Origin: an uncultured Bacteroidota bacterium
GTDB taxonomy: Bacteria; Bacteroidota; Bacteroidia; NS11-12g; UBA9320
Reading direction: 5' to 3'
Assembly (NCBI GenBank): GCA_937124965.1
Contig: CAKZLB010000013.1
Span: 186,001-250,000, forward strand
DNA: 64,000 bases
Each line of letters begins with the position of its first letter. Position 1 is the stretch's first letter. Shown one piece after another: positions 9,901 to 16,807 of the stretch. The notes under the pieces are model-generated. The model made no database searches and was not told where the DNA came from. It was given only the letters and a program-made list of their open reading frames with translations. The position numbers and the translations under genes are program-made.

Positions 9901-11742
9901 CTCGTTGTCCCATTGATAATTAGAGATTCTTTACAAACTGTATTGTCTACTTTTCCATTGGATAACCATCTATGCAGTGGCGAATCATTCACATTTGAGA
10001 CTCAGACACGTGGCGGAGATATTGATCAGTATGAATATTCATGGGTAATTAATTCGGATACTTTTAAAACATCAACGAATACCTTCGACTACACTGGGTT
10101 AATTAACAATACGTTTAAAGATTCTGTTGTGCCAATAACCCTCGTCCTAACGGATGGTTGCACCAACTATTCAGTGAAGGTTGATAGTTCATTTATTGTC
10201 TCACCAAGCCCAGTTGTCTCCATTTTAAACGATTCAACCAACCGAAAACAAACTGGCGACACGCTGCTCTGTCAAGGGGTTGATTTGCTTTTCGACGCAA
10301 AAACTTTCTATTCAGAAACAAATGAAATTAATTGGTTTGTAGATGACGTATTCGTTGAGAAGGGAACTTCTTTCAACTTTCAGCCTTCCGTTTTTTCTCT
10401 ACCCAAACTATCCTATGTTATTACCGGAATAACAGCAGACCAATGCGCTAATCAGAATGATACGTTCAGCTATACCATAAATTTTAGAGACTCATTAAAG
10501 ATTGATAATATTAGAGACACGCTGATTTGTTATGGCTCAGACATTCAGGTCACTGGAAACTATTTTGGCGGATATAAACCCAATCGAACGTTGACGTGGA
10601 CTGATTTACTAACAAACACTTTACTTGGAAATGATTCTATTCTGTCTTTAACAAATGTTCAAACCGAAAGAAAAATACAAGCAATTCTATCAGACAATTG
10701 TTCAGTAAACTCTGACACTTCTCAAGTTGTAATAAACGTTTTAGACACTATCAAGGCTAGGATTGTCTCAAGCGAAAAATGTATTCAAGACAGTGCATCT
10801 TTAAGTGTAATTGTTTCCGGAGGTAAAGGAACATATTCCTTTAAATGGACAGAAGGTGGCAATAACCTATCCGATACAAATTCCACTATTCGTATTTCAC
10901 CAAAAAACATTACAACGTATAGCGTTGATATTACTGATGGATGTACCGTCCCTGATGGAAAAGCCCAATTAACCATTGGACCTATTCCAACATTTACGTC
11001 AGAAATAAGTGACACAAGTGTATGTGAAACTTGGTCACCCATTTGGAATGTAAATAGCTTAAACAATGACTACTATACATACCAATTATTCAATCAAAAT
11101 TCAGGTTCATCAAATCCAATTACAGCTGCATTAAGTTACACTGAAGGCAACTATAGTTTCGCTTTAATCAGCAACGATGGTATCGGTTGTAGTGATACGA
11201 TTCGTATAAATGTAACTGTAAAACCTATTCCAAATTCACGTTTCACATGGACTCCAGATAAATTAAACTTTATCACACCATTGGTCACAAAAACGGCGGT
11301 TAACACAACTGCAGATTCATATCGTTGGTTTTTTGAAGATACCGAAATAGGCTCTGAGAAAATCAATCAGTATGAGTTGTCAACGGTTGGCGACTATCTT
11401 TTCAAACTCATTACAACAAAAGATGGATGTACAGATAGCACAAGTGAGATTATTTCGTACATCGACCGCTATCGTTATTTAGAAGTTACTGGGTTTTCGC
11501 CAAATGGAGACGGAGTCAACGATTATTTCAAACCTTACATTGACGGAGCGAATTCCTATACCTATCAAATATTTAATCGATGGGGAGAAAGACTTTACAA
11601 TGGAAGTAATAACACAGCACCTTGGAATGGAAATTATATGAACAAACCGGCTCCTCGAGGGGTATACATTGTAATAATTGATGCTATTGATGTAGACGGT
11701 AATGCCTACCAATATGGAGTGAATCTACATCTTGTACGTTAA
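6925..11742 (+). CDS. Large secreted adhesin-like protein with type IX (gliding-motility) C-terminal sorting domain
   Basis: About 1605 residues. I choose the ATG at 6925 over the upstream in-frame TTG at 6907 because it begins directly with a signal peptide (basic start, hydrophobic core, cleavage near VDAQ). The first 450 residues contain repeated beta-propeller-like strands of the SBBP type (phrases such as FVVKYDGSGKEIWAK and LDRLGNVLWILP). About ten Ig/PKD-like modules follow, each opening with a pattern like DTSVCxG and rich in Asp, Ser and Thr. The final 80 residues carry VTGFSPNGDGVNDYF and FNRWGERLY, the CHU_C/type B sorting signal of type IX secretion. Expected at the cell surface or released, probably in adhesion or gliding. 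It is a single monocistronic gene, convergent with murQ. Confidence 0.9.
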   Translation: MKTRLLIVWIWLCCLSFSVDAQTHAWVNQLPTGQQGDAFISSQIVDSKSNIYITGSFKDTLYLQTDTFYYKNGNTRSFFVVKYDGSGKEIWAKAFNKASNVQVDDVALNRNNELVLLGRYTGSSLTLGSFTLNQGNGIFIAFLDTSGTFTGAEVIAYSSGGTYAKSLALDSRDNIYASVYLNGFGSGWVLNDSASPRSGSGFKNLVVKYNSTAEDLRWFIQYDFNDVDYIKEVAVDKNEEVYYTAEAEPNVQIHGTTVGSTGGNFVVRLDSNGNYKDKLLYNNGNYFTEVSTIVAVDSSEIYIAGRIGGDSLVLLNDTIRALDSNNLSVRSFNFVAQLNGFKDVSWYRSTNYINYNSGLSGRSFITKKGDFLFFSSTHFKSFQFGSLSTKPGARVEGVVSKLDRLGNVLWILPVQTRLIPLVSPIGSQDLIYCGAFTGTMDVQPFKLSNSSSTKQSFLGRTFDYTITRGFVKSGPYCAGDTSLIPFTKQGEYDTSNVFIAELSDENGDFFGGQRELGRIKTISDSTIQGTLPLVRVASSNKYRIRIRSTSPVVQSFFKLDTLNLLIYSTDKADPGPDTSVCFNASLKLNTFGGTTWKWSPNYQMDDSSLRTPTIRPLVDTTYTIIIGDSSGCGAPDTADIKVSVIKPPRFTKQSQSDSFVCIGNKVTFYNSFEGGGSIFFVNWFDENWDLITTNDSLSINDSLSIQIDSKRTIYSVITDSCSPLMDTLRYNVTLFAKDSITSVPIDTTVCYGQQVSLRPSLISANYDSLSYQWSRVSNKVVLGTDSILTQAYANSNRFELKITNSCSHDTFKTTFKVNVLEKLQGDIVSSDVDSFCYGQLDTLYASSTGGLSRSIVTYQWLLNSDTFNQDSFVLDTKFLSQKFPNQQDFNIQLVTKDGCSEPNDTTQKQVFLFSPLKIKQIANWDTFVCVGSSFKPTIEAVGGKYPINYTWSSDTKILGDDSTITISADSLESGITILIKTMISDGCSEPDSLVVPLIIRDSLQTVLSTFPLDNHLCSGESFTFETQTRGGDIDQYEYSWVINSDTFKTSTNTFDYTGLINNTFKDSVVPITLVLTDGCTNYSVKVDSSFIVSPSPVVSILNDSTNRKQTGDTLLCQGVDLLFDAKTFYSETNEINWFVDDVFVEKGTSFNFQPSVFSLPKLSYVITGITADQCANQNDTFSYTINFRDSLKIDNIRDTLICYGSDIQVTGNYFGGYKPNRTLTWTDLLTNTLLGNDSILSLTNVQTERKIQAILSDNCSVNSDTSQVVINVLDTIKARIVSSEKCIQDSASLSVIVSGGKGTYSFKWTEGGNNLSDTNSTIRISPKNITTYSVDITDGCTVPDGKAQLTIGPIPTFTSEISDTSVCETWSPIWNVNSLNNDYYTYQLFNQNSGSSNPITAALSYTEGNYSFALISNDGIGCSDTIRINVTVKPIPNSRFTWTPDKLNFITPLVTKTAVNTTADSYRWFFEDTEIGSEKINQYELSTVGDYLFKLITTKDGCTDSTSEIISYIDRYRYLEVTGFSPNGDGVNDYFKPYIDGANSYTYQIFNRWGERLYNGSNNTAPWNGNYMNKPAPRGVYIVIIDAIDVDGNAYQYGVNLHLVR

Positions 11743-11746
11743 TAGG

Positions 11747-12547
11747 TTACAAATTATCTAACGCATTTCGAACACTTCCAAACTCTAACAAGCGTTGTTT
11801 CGCTTGTTCATACGTCAACGTCGAATTAGCCATAATCATTTTGGTGCCACGGTCTACTAGTTTATCATTAGACAATTGCATGTCAATCATTTTATTGCCT
11901 TTTACATGACCTAACTTAATCATCACCGAAGTGGTTATCATATTCAAAATGAGTTTCTGTGCAGTTCCAGATTTCATTCGAGTACTGCCGGTCACGAACT
12001 CTGGTCCAACGGGACAATCAACAGAAAGGGTTGCAACTTTTCCAACTGCGCTGTCAGAATTACAAGCAATAGACCCGCAGGTAACATCGTTTTCAACACA
12101 CATCTTTAACCCACCAAGGACATAAGGAGTTGTTCCACTTGCACTAATCCCAACTACAAAATCATTGGAGTTAATGTTGTGTTCTTTCAGATCAAACCAC
12201 GCTTGATTGGTATCGTCCTCCGCCTTCTCAACTGCTTTACGAATAGCTGGATCTCCACCCGCAATAATACCTACGACTCTGCCGTGCTCAACACCAAACG
12301 TTGGTGGACACTCTGAAGCGTCGACTACTCCTAAGCGACCGCTTGTTCCTGAACCAATATAAAACAAACGACCACCAGATTTCATCTTATCTGTAATGGC
12401 ATCAATCATTTTACTAATTGATTGAAGCTGTTTTTGAACACTTAGCGCAACGGTTTGATCGAGTTGATTGATCGAAGTAACCAGTTGCTCAGTTGACATT
12501 TCGTCAAGGCCGTCGTATAAAGAATCTGCTTCAGTTGTTCTAGTCAT
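11747..12547 (-). CDS. murQ: N-acetylmuramic acid 6-phosphate etherase
   Basis: About 266 residues from the ATG at 12547. Longer reading (to 12574) would run through the terminator hairpin and adds residues not expected in the family. MurQ cleaves the lactyl ether of MurNAc-6-phosphate to give GlcNAc-6-phosphate and D-lactate in peptidoglycan recycling. SIS-domain motifs are visible: IGSGTSGRLGVVDASECPPTFG near residues 63-84 and VGISASGTTPYVLGGL near 132-147, followed by GPEFVTGSTRMKSGTAQK near 182-199. It lies downstream of pnp, separated by a terminator-like hairpin. No MurP or AnmK gene is nearby. Confidence 0.93.
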   Translation of the reverse strand: MTRTTEADSLYDGLDEMSTEQLVTSINQLDQTVALSVQKQLQSISKMIDAITDKMKSGGRLFYIGSGTSGRLGVVDASECPPTFGVEHGRVVGIIAGGDPAIRKAVEKAEDDTNQAWFDLKEHNINSNDFVVGISASGTTPYVLGGLKMCVENDVTCGSIACNSDSAVGKVATLSVDCPVGPEFVTGSTRMKSGTAQKLILNMITTSVMIKLGHVKGNKMIDMQLSNDKLVDRGTKMIMANSTLTYEQAKQRLLEFGSVRNALDNL

Positions 12548-12552
12548 GGCAC

Positions 12553-12580
12553 AAAAAAAGTGGCTCGAGGCCACTTTTTT
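12553..12580 (-). terminator. Rho-independent terminator after pnp
   Basis: A perfect stem GTGGC/GCCAC, extended by A/T pairs, with a five-base loop and a T-run on the minus-strand side. It lies 17 bases past the pnp stop and only about five bases before the murQ ATG, so any read-through transcript would carry the hairpin over the murQ ribosome-binding region. Confidence 0.8.
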
Positions 12581-12596
12581 AAATTATTTTATAAAA

Positions 12597-14891
12597 TCAG
12601 TTTTCCGAAGGAGTACTTCTTTGGTCGTTTCGTGGTCCACGATTATCACGTCCTCGGTTATCTCTTCCTCTGTTATCACGTCCTCGATTGTCGCGACCGC
12701 CGTCTCTTCTTCTGTCGTTTCCACCTCGTCTATCGTTGTCTCTACGTTCTCTTCGTTGTGGCTCAACATATCCTTCAGGCTTTTCTAATAACACTTTTCT
12801 AGAAAGTTTGAATTTACCTGTTTTCTGGTCTACATCAAGTAACTTAACTTCGATTTCTTCTCCTTCTTTAAATATACCGTCCATTGTATCAAGACGCTCC
12901 CATTTAATTTCAGAAATATGAAGTAATCCTTGCTTTCCTGGCAAGAACTCTACGAAAGCTCCGAAGTCCATGATGCCTTTGATCACACCTTCGTATACTT
13001 TTCCAACTTCAGGATCTTCACAGATTCCATCGATAATTCGTCTAGCTTCTTCTAGCCCATCTTTATCTGCAGACAAGATTTCAACCATACCGAATCCTTC
13101 AACTTCCTCGATTGTGATGGTTGTATTCGTTTGTAATTGTAATTCTTGAATAACCTTACCGCCAGAACCAATAATTGCTCCGATTTTGTCTTTTTCAACT
13201 TGGAAACGAACCAACCGAGGAGTATGTGGTTTTAGGTCTTCATTTGCTTTAGAAATAGTTTTTTCCATCTCTCCTAGCACATGCATTCGGCCTTCTTTAG
13301 CTTGCATTAAAGCTTCTTCAAGTACCTCATATGACAAGCCATCAACTTTCATATCCATCTGACATGCGTAAATACCAGTTTCGTTACCGACTACTTTAAA
13401 ATCCATATCACCCAAGTGATCTTCATCTCCAAGTATATCCGTTAAGATAGCATACTTACCAGTTTCTGGATCCGAAATCATTCCCATCGCGATTCCACTC
13501 AACCCAGCTTTTACCTGAATACCAGCATCCATTAACGCCATTGAACCAGCGCATACAGTTGCCATTGAACTAGAACCGTTTGATTCTAAAATATCAGAAA
13601 CAATTCTAACTGTGTACCCAACATCTTCTGGAAGCATTTTTCGCAAACCTCTGAGTGCTAAGTTACCGTGACCAATTTCTCTTCTTCCGGGTCCTCTATT
13701 TGGCCTTGCTTCTCCAACAGAAAAAGCAGGGAAATTATAGTGCAACATAAACTTGCTTTTGCCCGACATATTTGGGCTATCAAGTAGCTGTTCATCTAGT
13801 TTTGATCCAAGAGTAACAGTTGTAATTGCTTGAGTTTCTCCACGTGTAAATAATGCAGAACCGTGTGGTACAGGTAGTGGGTTTACTTCTGTCCAAATTT
13901 GACGAACCTCATTTAATTTACGTCCGTCAAGTCGATTCTTTGTTTCAAGAACCATATTACGGATGGCTGTTTTTTTAACTTTGCCGAAATACTTCTTAAC
14001 CAATGCACCTTTTTCTTCCATTAGTTCTTCGCCTAATGATTCAGTGTATTCGGTATATGCGTTAGAAAACGCTTCTGATCTTTCGTTTTTGTCTGCAGGA
14101 ATTTGACCTATTTCATATAGCTTTTGATAGCAATCTGCATGAACTTTAGCAGCTAACTCTTCATCACTATCTTCATGGCTATACTCCCTTGCTTCTGGCC
14201 TACCACCAAGCATTTCGCATAACTCCAATTGAGCTGCACATTGTTTCTTGATGTACTCATGAGCTACTTTTAAAGCCTCAATCATATCTTGCTCAGAAAC
14301 GCCATCCATTTCACCTTCCACCATATTGATGTCTGCAGCGGTGCCTGCAACGATCAGGTCGATATCACTGTTTTCTAATTCATCTCTGTATGGATTTACA
14401 ATGAACTTGCCGTCAACTCTACCAACTCTAACAGTTGATATTGGGCCTTCAAATGGAATATCTGTTATTGTAATTGCTGCTGAAGCAGCTAAGCCTACTA
14501 AACTGTCAGGGATGATATTGTCATCAGACGACATCAACTGAATCATTACTTGCGTTTCAGCGTGATAATCTGATGGGAATAATGGTCTCAACGTTCTATC
14601 TACAATCCGACAAACTAATATTTCGTAGTCAGATAGTCTTCCTTCTCTCCTTAAGAAACTACCAGGAACTCGTCCTACTGCGGCAAATTTCTCTTGGTAA
14701 TCAACTGATAAAGGTAGAAAGTCTACACCTTCTCTAGCTGTTTTTGAAGAAACAACAGTAGCTAACAACATCGTGTTTCCTTGTTTTAAGAGGATAGAAC
14801 CGTTTGCTTGTCGCGCTAATCTACCTGTTTCCAGTGTTATTGCTCGGCCATCGCCGAAATCTAATGTTTTACTAATTGCTTGAAATTTCAT
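12597..14891 (-). CDS. pnp: Polyribonucleotide nucleotidyltransferase (PNPase)
   Basis: 764 residues, longer than the roughly 710 of E. coli. It degrades RNA 3' to 5' by phosphorolysis. Two RNase PH domains (residues about 1-225 and 310-540) carry FAAVGRVPGSFLRREGR and the second-core FALRGLRKMLPE-type and SMALMDAG segments. The KH domain follows with IGAIIGSGGKVIQELQ near 560, then an S1 domain with GVIKGIMDFGAFVEFLPGKQGLLH near 628. The last 50 residues are an arginine/glycine tail with five tandem RGRDN-type units and a preceding NDRRGGN segment. It is transcribed after rpsO from its own likely promoter. Confidence 0.97.
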   Translation of the reverse strand: MKFQAISKTLDFGDGRAITLETGRLARQANGSILLKQGNTMLLATVVSSKTAREGVDFLPLSVDYQEKFAAVGRVPGSFLRREGRLSDYEILVCRIVDRTLRPLFPSDYHAETQVMIQLMSSDDNIIPDSLVGLAASAAITITDIPFEGPISTVRVGRVDGKFIVNPYRDELENSDIDLIVAGTAADINMVEGEMDGVSEQDMIEALKVAHEYIKKQCAAQLELCEMLGGRPEAREYSHEDSDEELAAKVHADCYQKLYEIGQIPADKNERSEAFSNAYTEYTESLGEELMEEKGALVKKYFGKVKKTAIRNMVLETKNRLDGRKLNEVRQIWTEVNPLPVPHGSALFTRGETQAITTVTLGSKLDEQLLDSPNMSGKSKFMLHYNFPAFSVGEARPNRGPGRREIGHGNLALRGLRKMLPEDVGYTVRIVSDILESNGSSSMATVCAGSMALMDAGIQVKAGLSGIAMGMISDPETGKYAILTDILGDEDHLGDMDFKVVGNETGIYACQMDMKVDGLSYEVLEEALMQAKEGRMHVLGEMEKTISKANEDLKPHTPRLVRFQVEKDKIGAIIGSGGKVIQELQLQTNTTITIEEVEGFGMVEILSADKDGLEEARRIIDGICEDPEVGKVYEGVIKGIMDFGAFVEFLPGKQGLLHISEIKWERLDTMDGIFKEGEEIEVKLLDVDQKTGKFKLSRKVLLEKPEGYVEPQRRERRDNDRRGGNDRRRDGGRDNRGRDNRGRDNRGRDNRGPRNDQRSTPSEN

Positions 14892-14926
14892 AATCTTCTT
14901 CTGTTAATTGGGGCCGAATGCCCATG

Positions 14927-14934
14927 CAAAAATA
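14927..14934 (-). promoter_or_regulatory. Candidate -7 box (TATTTTTG) for pnp
   Basis: An exact TAnnTTTG match on the minus strand, 36 bases before the pnp start. A short inverted repeat, GGGC/GCCC at about 14911-14923, would lie in the resulting 5' leader. Confidence 0.45.
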
Positions 14935-14941
14935 AATGCAG

Positions 14942-14979
14942 AAAAAAAGGCCTTGAGCGAACATACTAAAGGCCTTTTC
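14942..14979 (-). terminator. Rho-independent terminator after rpsO
   Basis: Inverted repeat of AAAAGGCCTT and AAAGGCCTTTT with a 13-15 base loop, ending in a run of T on the minus strand. It lies 22 bases past the rpsO stop and upstream of the pnp promoter box. Confidence 0.75.
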
Positions 14980-15000
14980 CTATATTACATGATGTAATAA

Positions 15001-15270
15001 TTATTTTCTTAAACCAAGTTTTTGGATAATATCTCTATATCTAAAGATGTCTTTCTTGGCTATATAATTCAACAATGCTCTTCTTTTACCAACTAAGGCA
15101 ATTAAGCTTTTCTCTGCTGAATAGTCTTTTTTGTTAATTTTTAAATGCTCTGTAAGGTGCTTAATTCTATGCGAAAACATAGCAATTTGTGCTTCACTGT
15201 TGCCTGTGTTCGTTTCAGATCCACCGTGTTCTGTGAACATTTCTTTTTTTAAGTCTGATGTTAATCTCAT
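15001..15270 (-). CDS. rpsO: 30S ribosomal protein S15
   Basis: 89 residues, exactly the usual size. It binds 16S rRNA early in 30S assembly and forms an intersubunit bridge. Conserved phrases GSPETQIA-like (here NTGNSEAQIAMFSHRIKHLTEHL), SLIALVGKRRALLNYI and the final YRDIIQKLGLRK are clear. It is followed on the same strand by pnp, the order common in bacteria, with a terminator between them. The 46-base gap from the promoter box leaves a short leader where S15 autoregulation could act, though no pseudoknot is evident by eye. Confidence 0.97.
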   Translation of the reverse strand: MRLTSDLKKEMFTEHGGSETNTGNSEAQIAMFSHRIKHLTEHLKINKKDYSAEKSLIALVGKRRALLNYIAKKDIFRYRDIIQKLGLRK

Positions 15271-15316
15271 GTTAACCTTTAAATAAATCGTTTCGTCTGT
15301 CTTTTTTAATAGTGCG

Positions 15317-15324
15317 CAAAGATA
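15317..15324 (-). promoter_or_regulatory. Candidate -7 box (TATCTTTG) for rpsO
   Basis: An exact TAnnTTTG match on the minus strand, about 47 bases before the rpsO start. A -33 element at the expected distance is not obvious. Confidence 0.45.
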
Positions 15325-15389
15325 GCCTTATTCTCAAAAAAACCACATTATCGATTAAGAATTATTTTGTGCTTAAAATCGGTTGCCAT

Positions 15390-16736
15390 TTAGTTACATC
15401 CTCGCTGAATTCGCGACAATGAGTCGTTATTCGGAAAACAAAATCCTGATGGCAATTCTGTTGGCTCATAACGCTCTAAATCTGGGTCATATAGCCCATT
15501 TTCAACAAAATCGACCAAAGCACTTATTTCCTCATCTGACATCTGAAGCGGATAAAACTCATCAGCTAATTGATCTGGTGGAACATTTGCGTTTTCACTA
15601 GCTGCTTTGTTTTTATATTCAATAATTTCCCTAACACTTCCCATAGAAGCACCATGGCCGAAAAACTGAACGTCCTTCAAATTATATAACTGCGGAACTT
15701 TAAACTTATACTGATCTTCCACTTTTCCCGTAAATCCTCCTCTTCCAAGTTTTACATCAAAAGGAACAGACCCCATTACTTCAGCTCCATTTAAATCGTT
15801 AAGTCCTAAGGCATAAAACGCCATAGAATTCAAAGCAGGACCTTTGTGACACGAATAGCATTGGCCTTTTCCAAAAAAGACCAAAGCTCCTTGTATTTGG
15901 CGATCAGTAAGGGCTGCATAGTCTCCTTTCAACCATTTCTGAAATGGTGCTTTATTGCTTAATAAAGTTCTTTCGTATGCGGCTATCGCTAAACCAATAA
16001 ACTGGACCGAATATCTTTGTTGTTCTGGTACATCTGGAAATGCGGCAGCAAACATCGATTTGTACGGTTCGCTCTGCAATGTAGCTGTATCGATACCAAG
16101 GCGATGAACACTAAACCCTGCAATAGCTTGTGTTTCTAGCCCTTCATACCCTAAGTTATTGTTGGAAACCGGATCTCCTTTTAGCCACCGATTTTCAGTA
16201 CCACGGTTTTCTCCTGTCGCACCAAACTGTCCATTCCAAAGTGTTATTTCTTGGTAAGCACCGTTCATTGCTGAAGGTGAACGAATTGGTTGTACGTCTA
16301 ACTGTTGAACTTTGCAACTTGTGTTTATATGTCTTCCTTCTCCTTTTGAACCATATCCTTCTCCCCCCTCCCCGATTCCTTGCTTCATCCCAGACTGAAA
16401 TCCGGCAGACGCAGAGTGGCATGATGCACATGAATAAGTTTGATAATTAATCATGTTCTTTGGTTGAATTCCCAATGATGTTTCATGAAAAAGCAATTGT
16501 CCAAGCGCAACTTTGGCTTTACTAATAGGATTTTTGGGATCTGCAGGAATTGCAAACAGCTTATTACTTTCAGGCATAATTAAGCCATTTACACCTTGAC
16601 TTTCGGCTTTATTTATCGCTAAAATCAAGTCATTTGACAACGTTGTCTTTGTGATTGAGTTATCCGTGCACGATAGAGCAACAGTTGAAACTAGGAATAT
16701 TCCTAAAATGCGGTTACGTAATTTAGTCTTCATCAT
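15390..16736 (-). CDS. Di-haem cytochrome c peroxidase-like lipoprotein (MauG/CcpA family)
   Basis: About 448 residues. I place the start at the ATG pair at 16731-16736, because the longer reading frame begins upstream inside a promoter box. A signal peptide ends in VALSC, a good lipobox, so the mature protein is a periplasm-facing lipoprotein. Two haem c sites CxxCH are visible: CASCH near residue 106 and CYSCH near 294. Both fit the two-domain bacterial cytochrome c peroxidase family, which reduces H2O2 with electrons from small c-type carriers. The N-terminal 80 residues are additional. A role in peroxide defence is inferred from the family. It is probably monocistronic. Confidence 0.88.
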   Translation of the reverse strand: MMKTKLRNRILGIFLVSTVALSCTDNSITKTTLSNDLILAINKAESQGVNGLIMPESNKLFAIPADPKNPISKAKVALGQLLFHETSLGIQPKNMINYQTYSCASCHSASAGFQSGMKQGIGEGGEGYGSKGEGRHINTSCKVQQLDVQPIRSPSAMNGAYQEITLWNGQFGATGENRGTENRWLKGDPVSNNNLGYEGLETQAIAGFSVHRLGIDTATLQSEPYKSMFAAAFPDVPEQQRYSVQFIGLAIAAYERTLLSNKAPFQKWLKGDYAALTDRQIQGALVFFGKGQCYSCHKGPALNSMAFYALGLNDLNGAEVMGSVPFDVKLGRGGFTGKVEDQYKFKVPQLYNLKDVQFFGHGASMGSVREIIEYKNKAASENANVPPDQLADEFYPLQMSDEEISALVDFVENGLYDPDLERYEPTELPSGFCFPNNDSLSRIQRGCN

Positions 16737-16757
16737 ATAAATATCACAGTAGTATGA

Positions 16758-16765
16758 CAAATATA
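16758..16765 (-). promoter_or_regulatory. Candidate -7 box (TATATTTG) for the di-haem peroxidase
   Basis: An exact TAnnTTTG match on the minus strand about 20 bases before the ATG at 16736. It supports that start over the upstream one at 16760. Confidence 0.45.
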
Positions 16766-16807
16766 CGATTTAATAAAAAAAATACCTAAATGAGATTTAT
16801 CAGCGAC

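Noticed and set aside
12468-12921. Plus-strand ORFs of 60-106 codons over the pnp tail
   Set aside because: They are antisense to the repetitive arginine/glycine tail of PNPase and to murQ, with low-complexity Ser/Val/Phe translations and no homologue pattern.
16130-16450. Plus-strand 106-codon ORF inside the peroxidase gene
   Set aside because: It lies opposite a clear di-haem peroxidase and has no recognisable start context or family.
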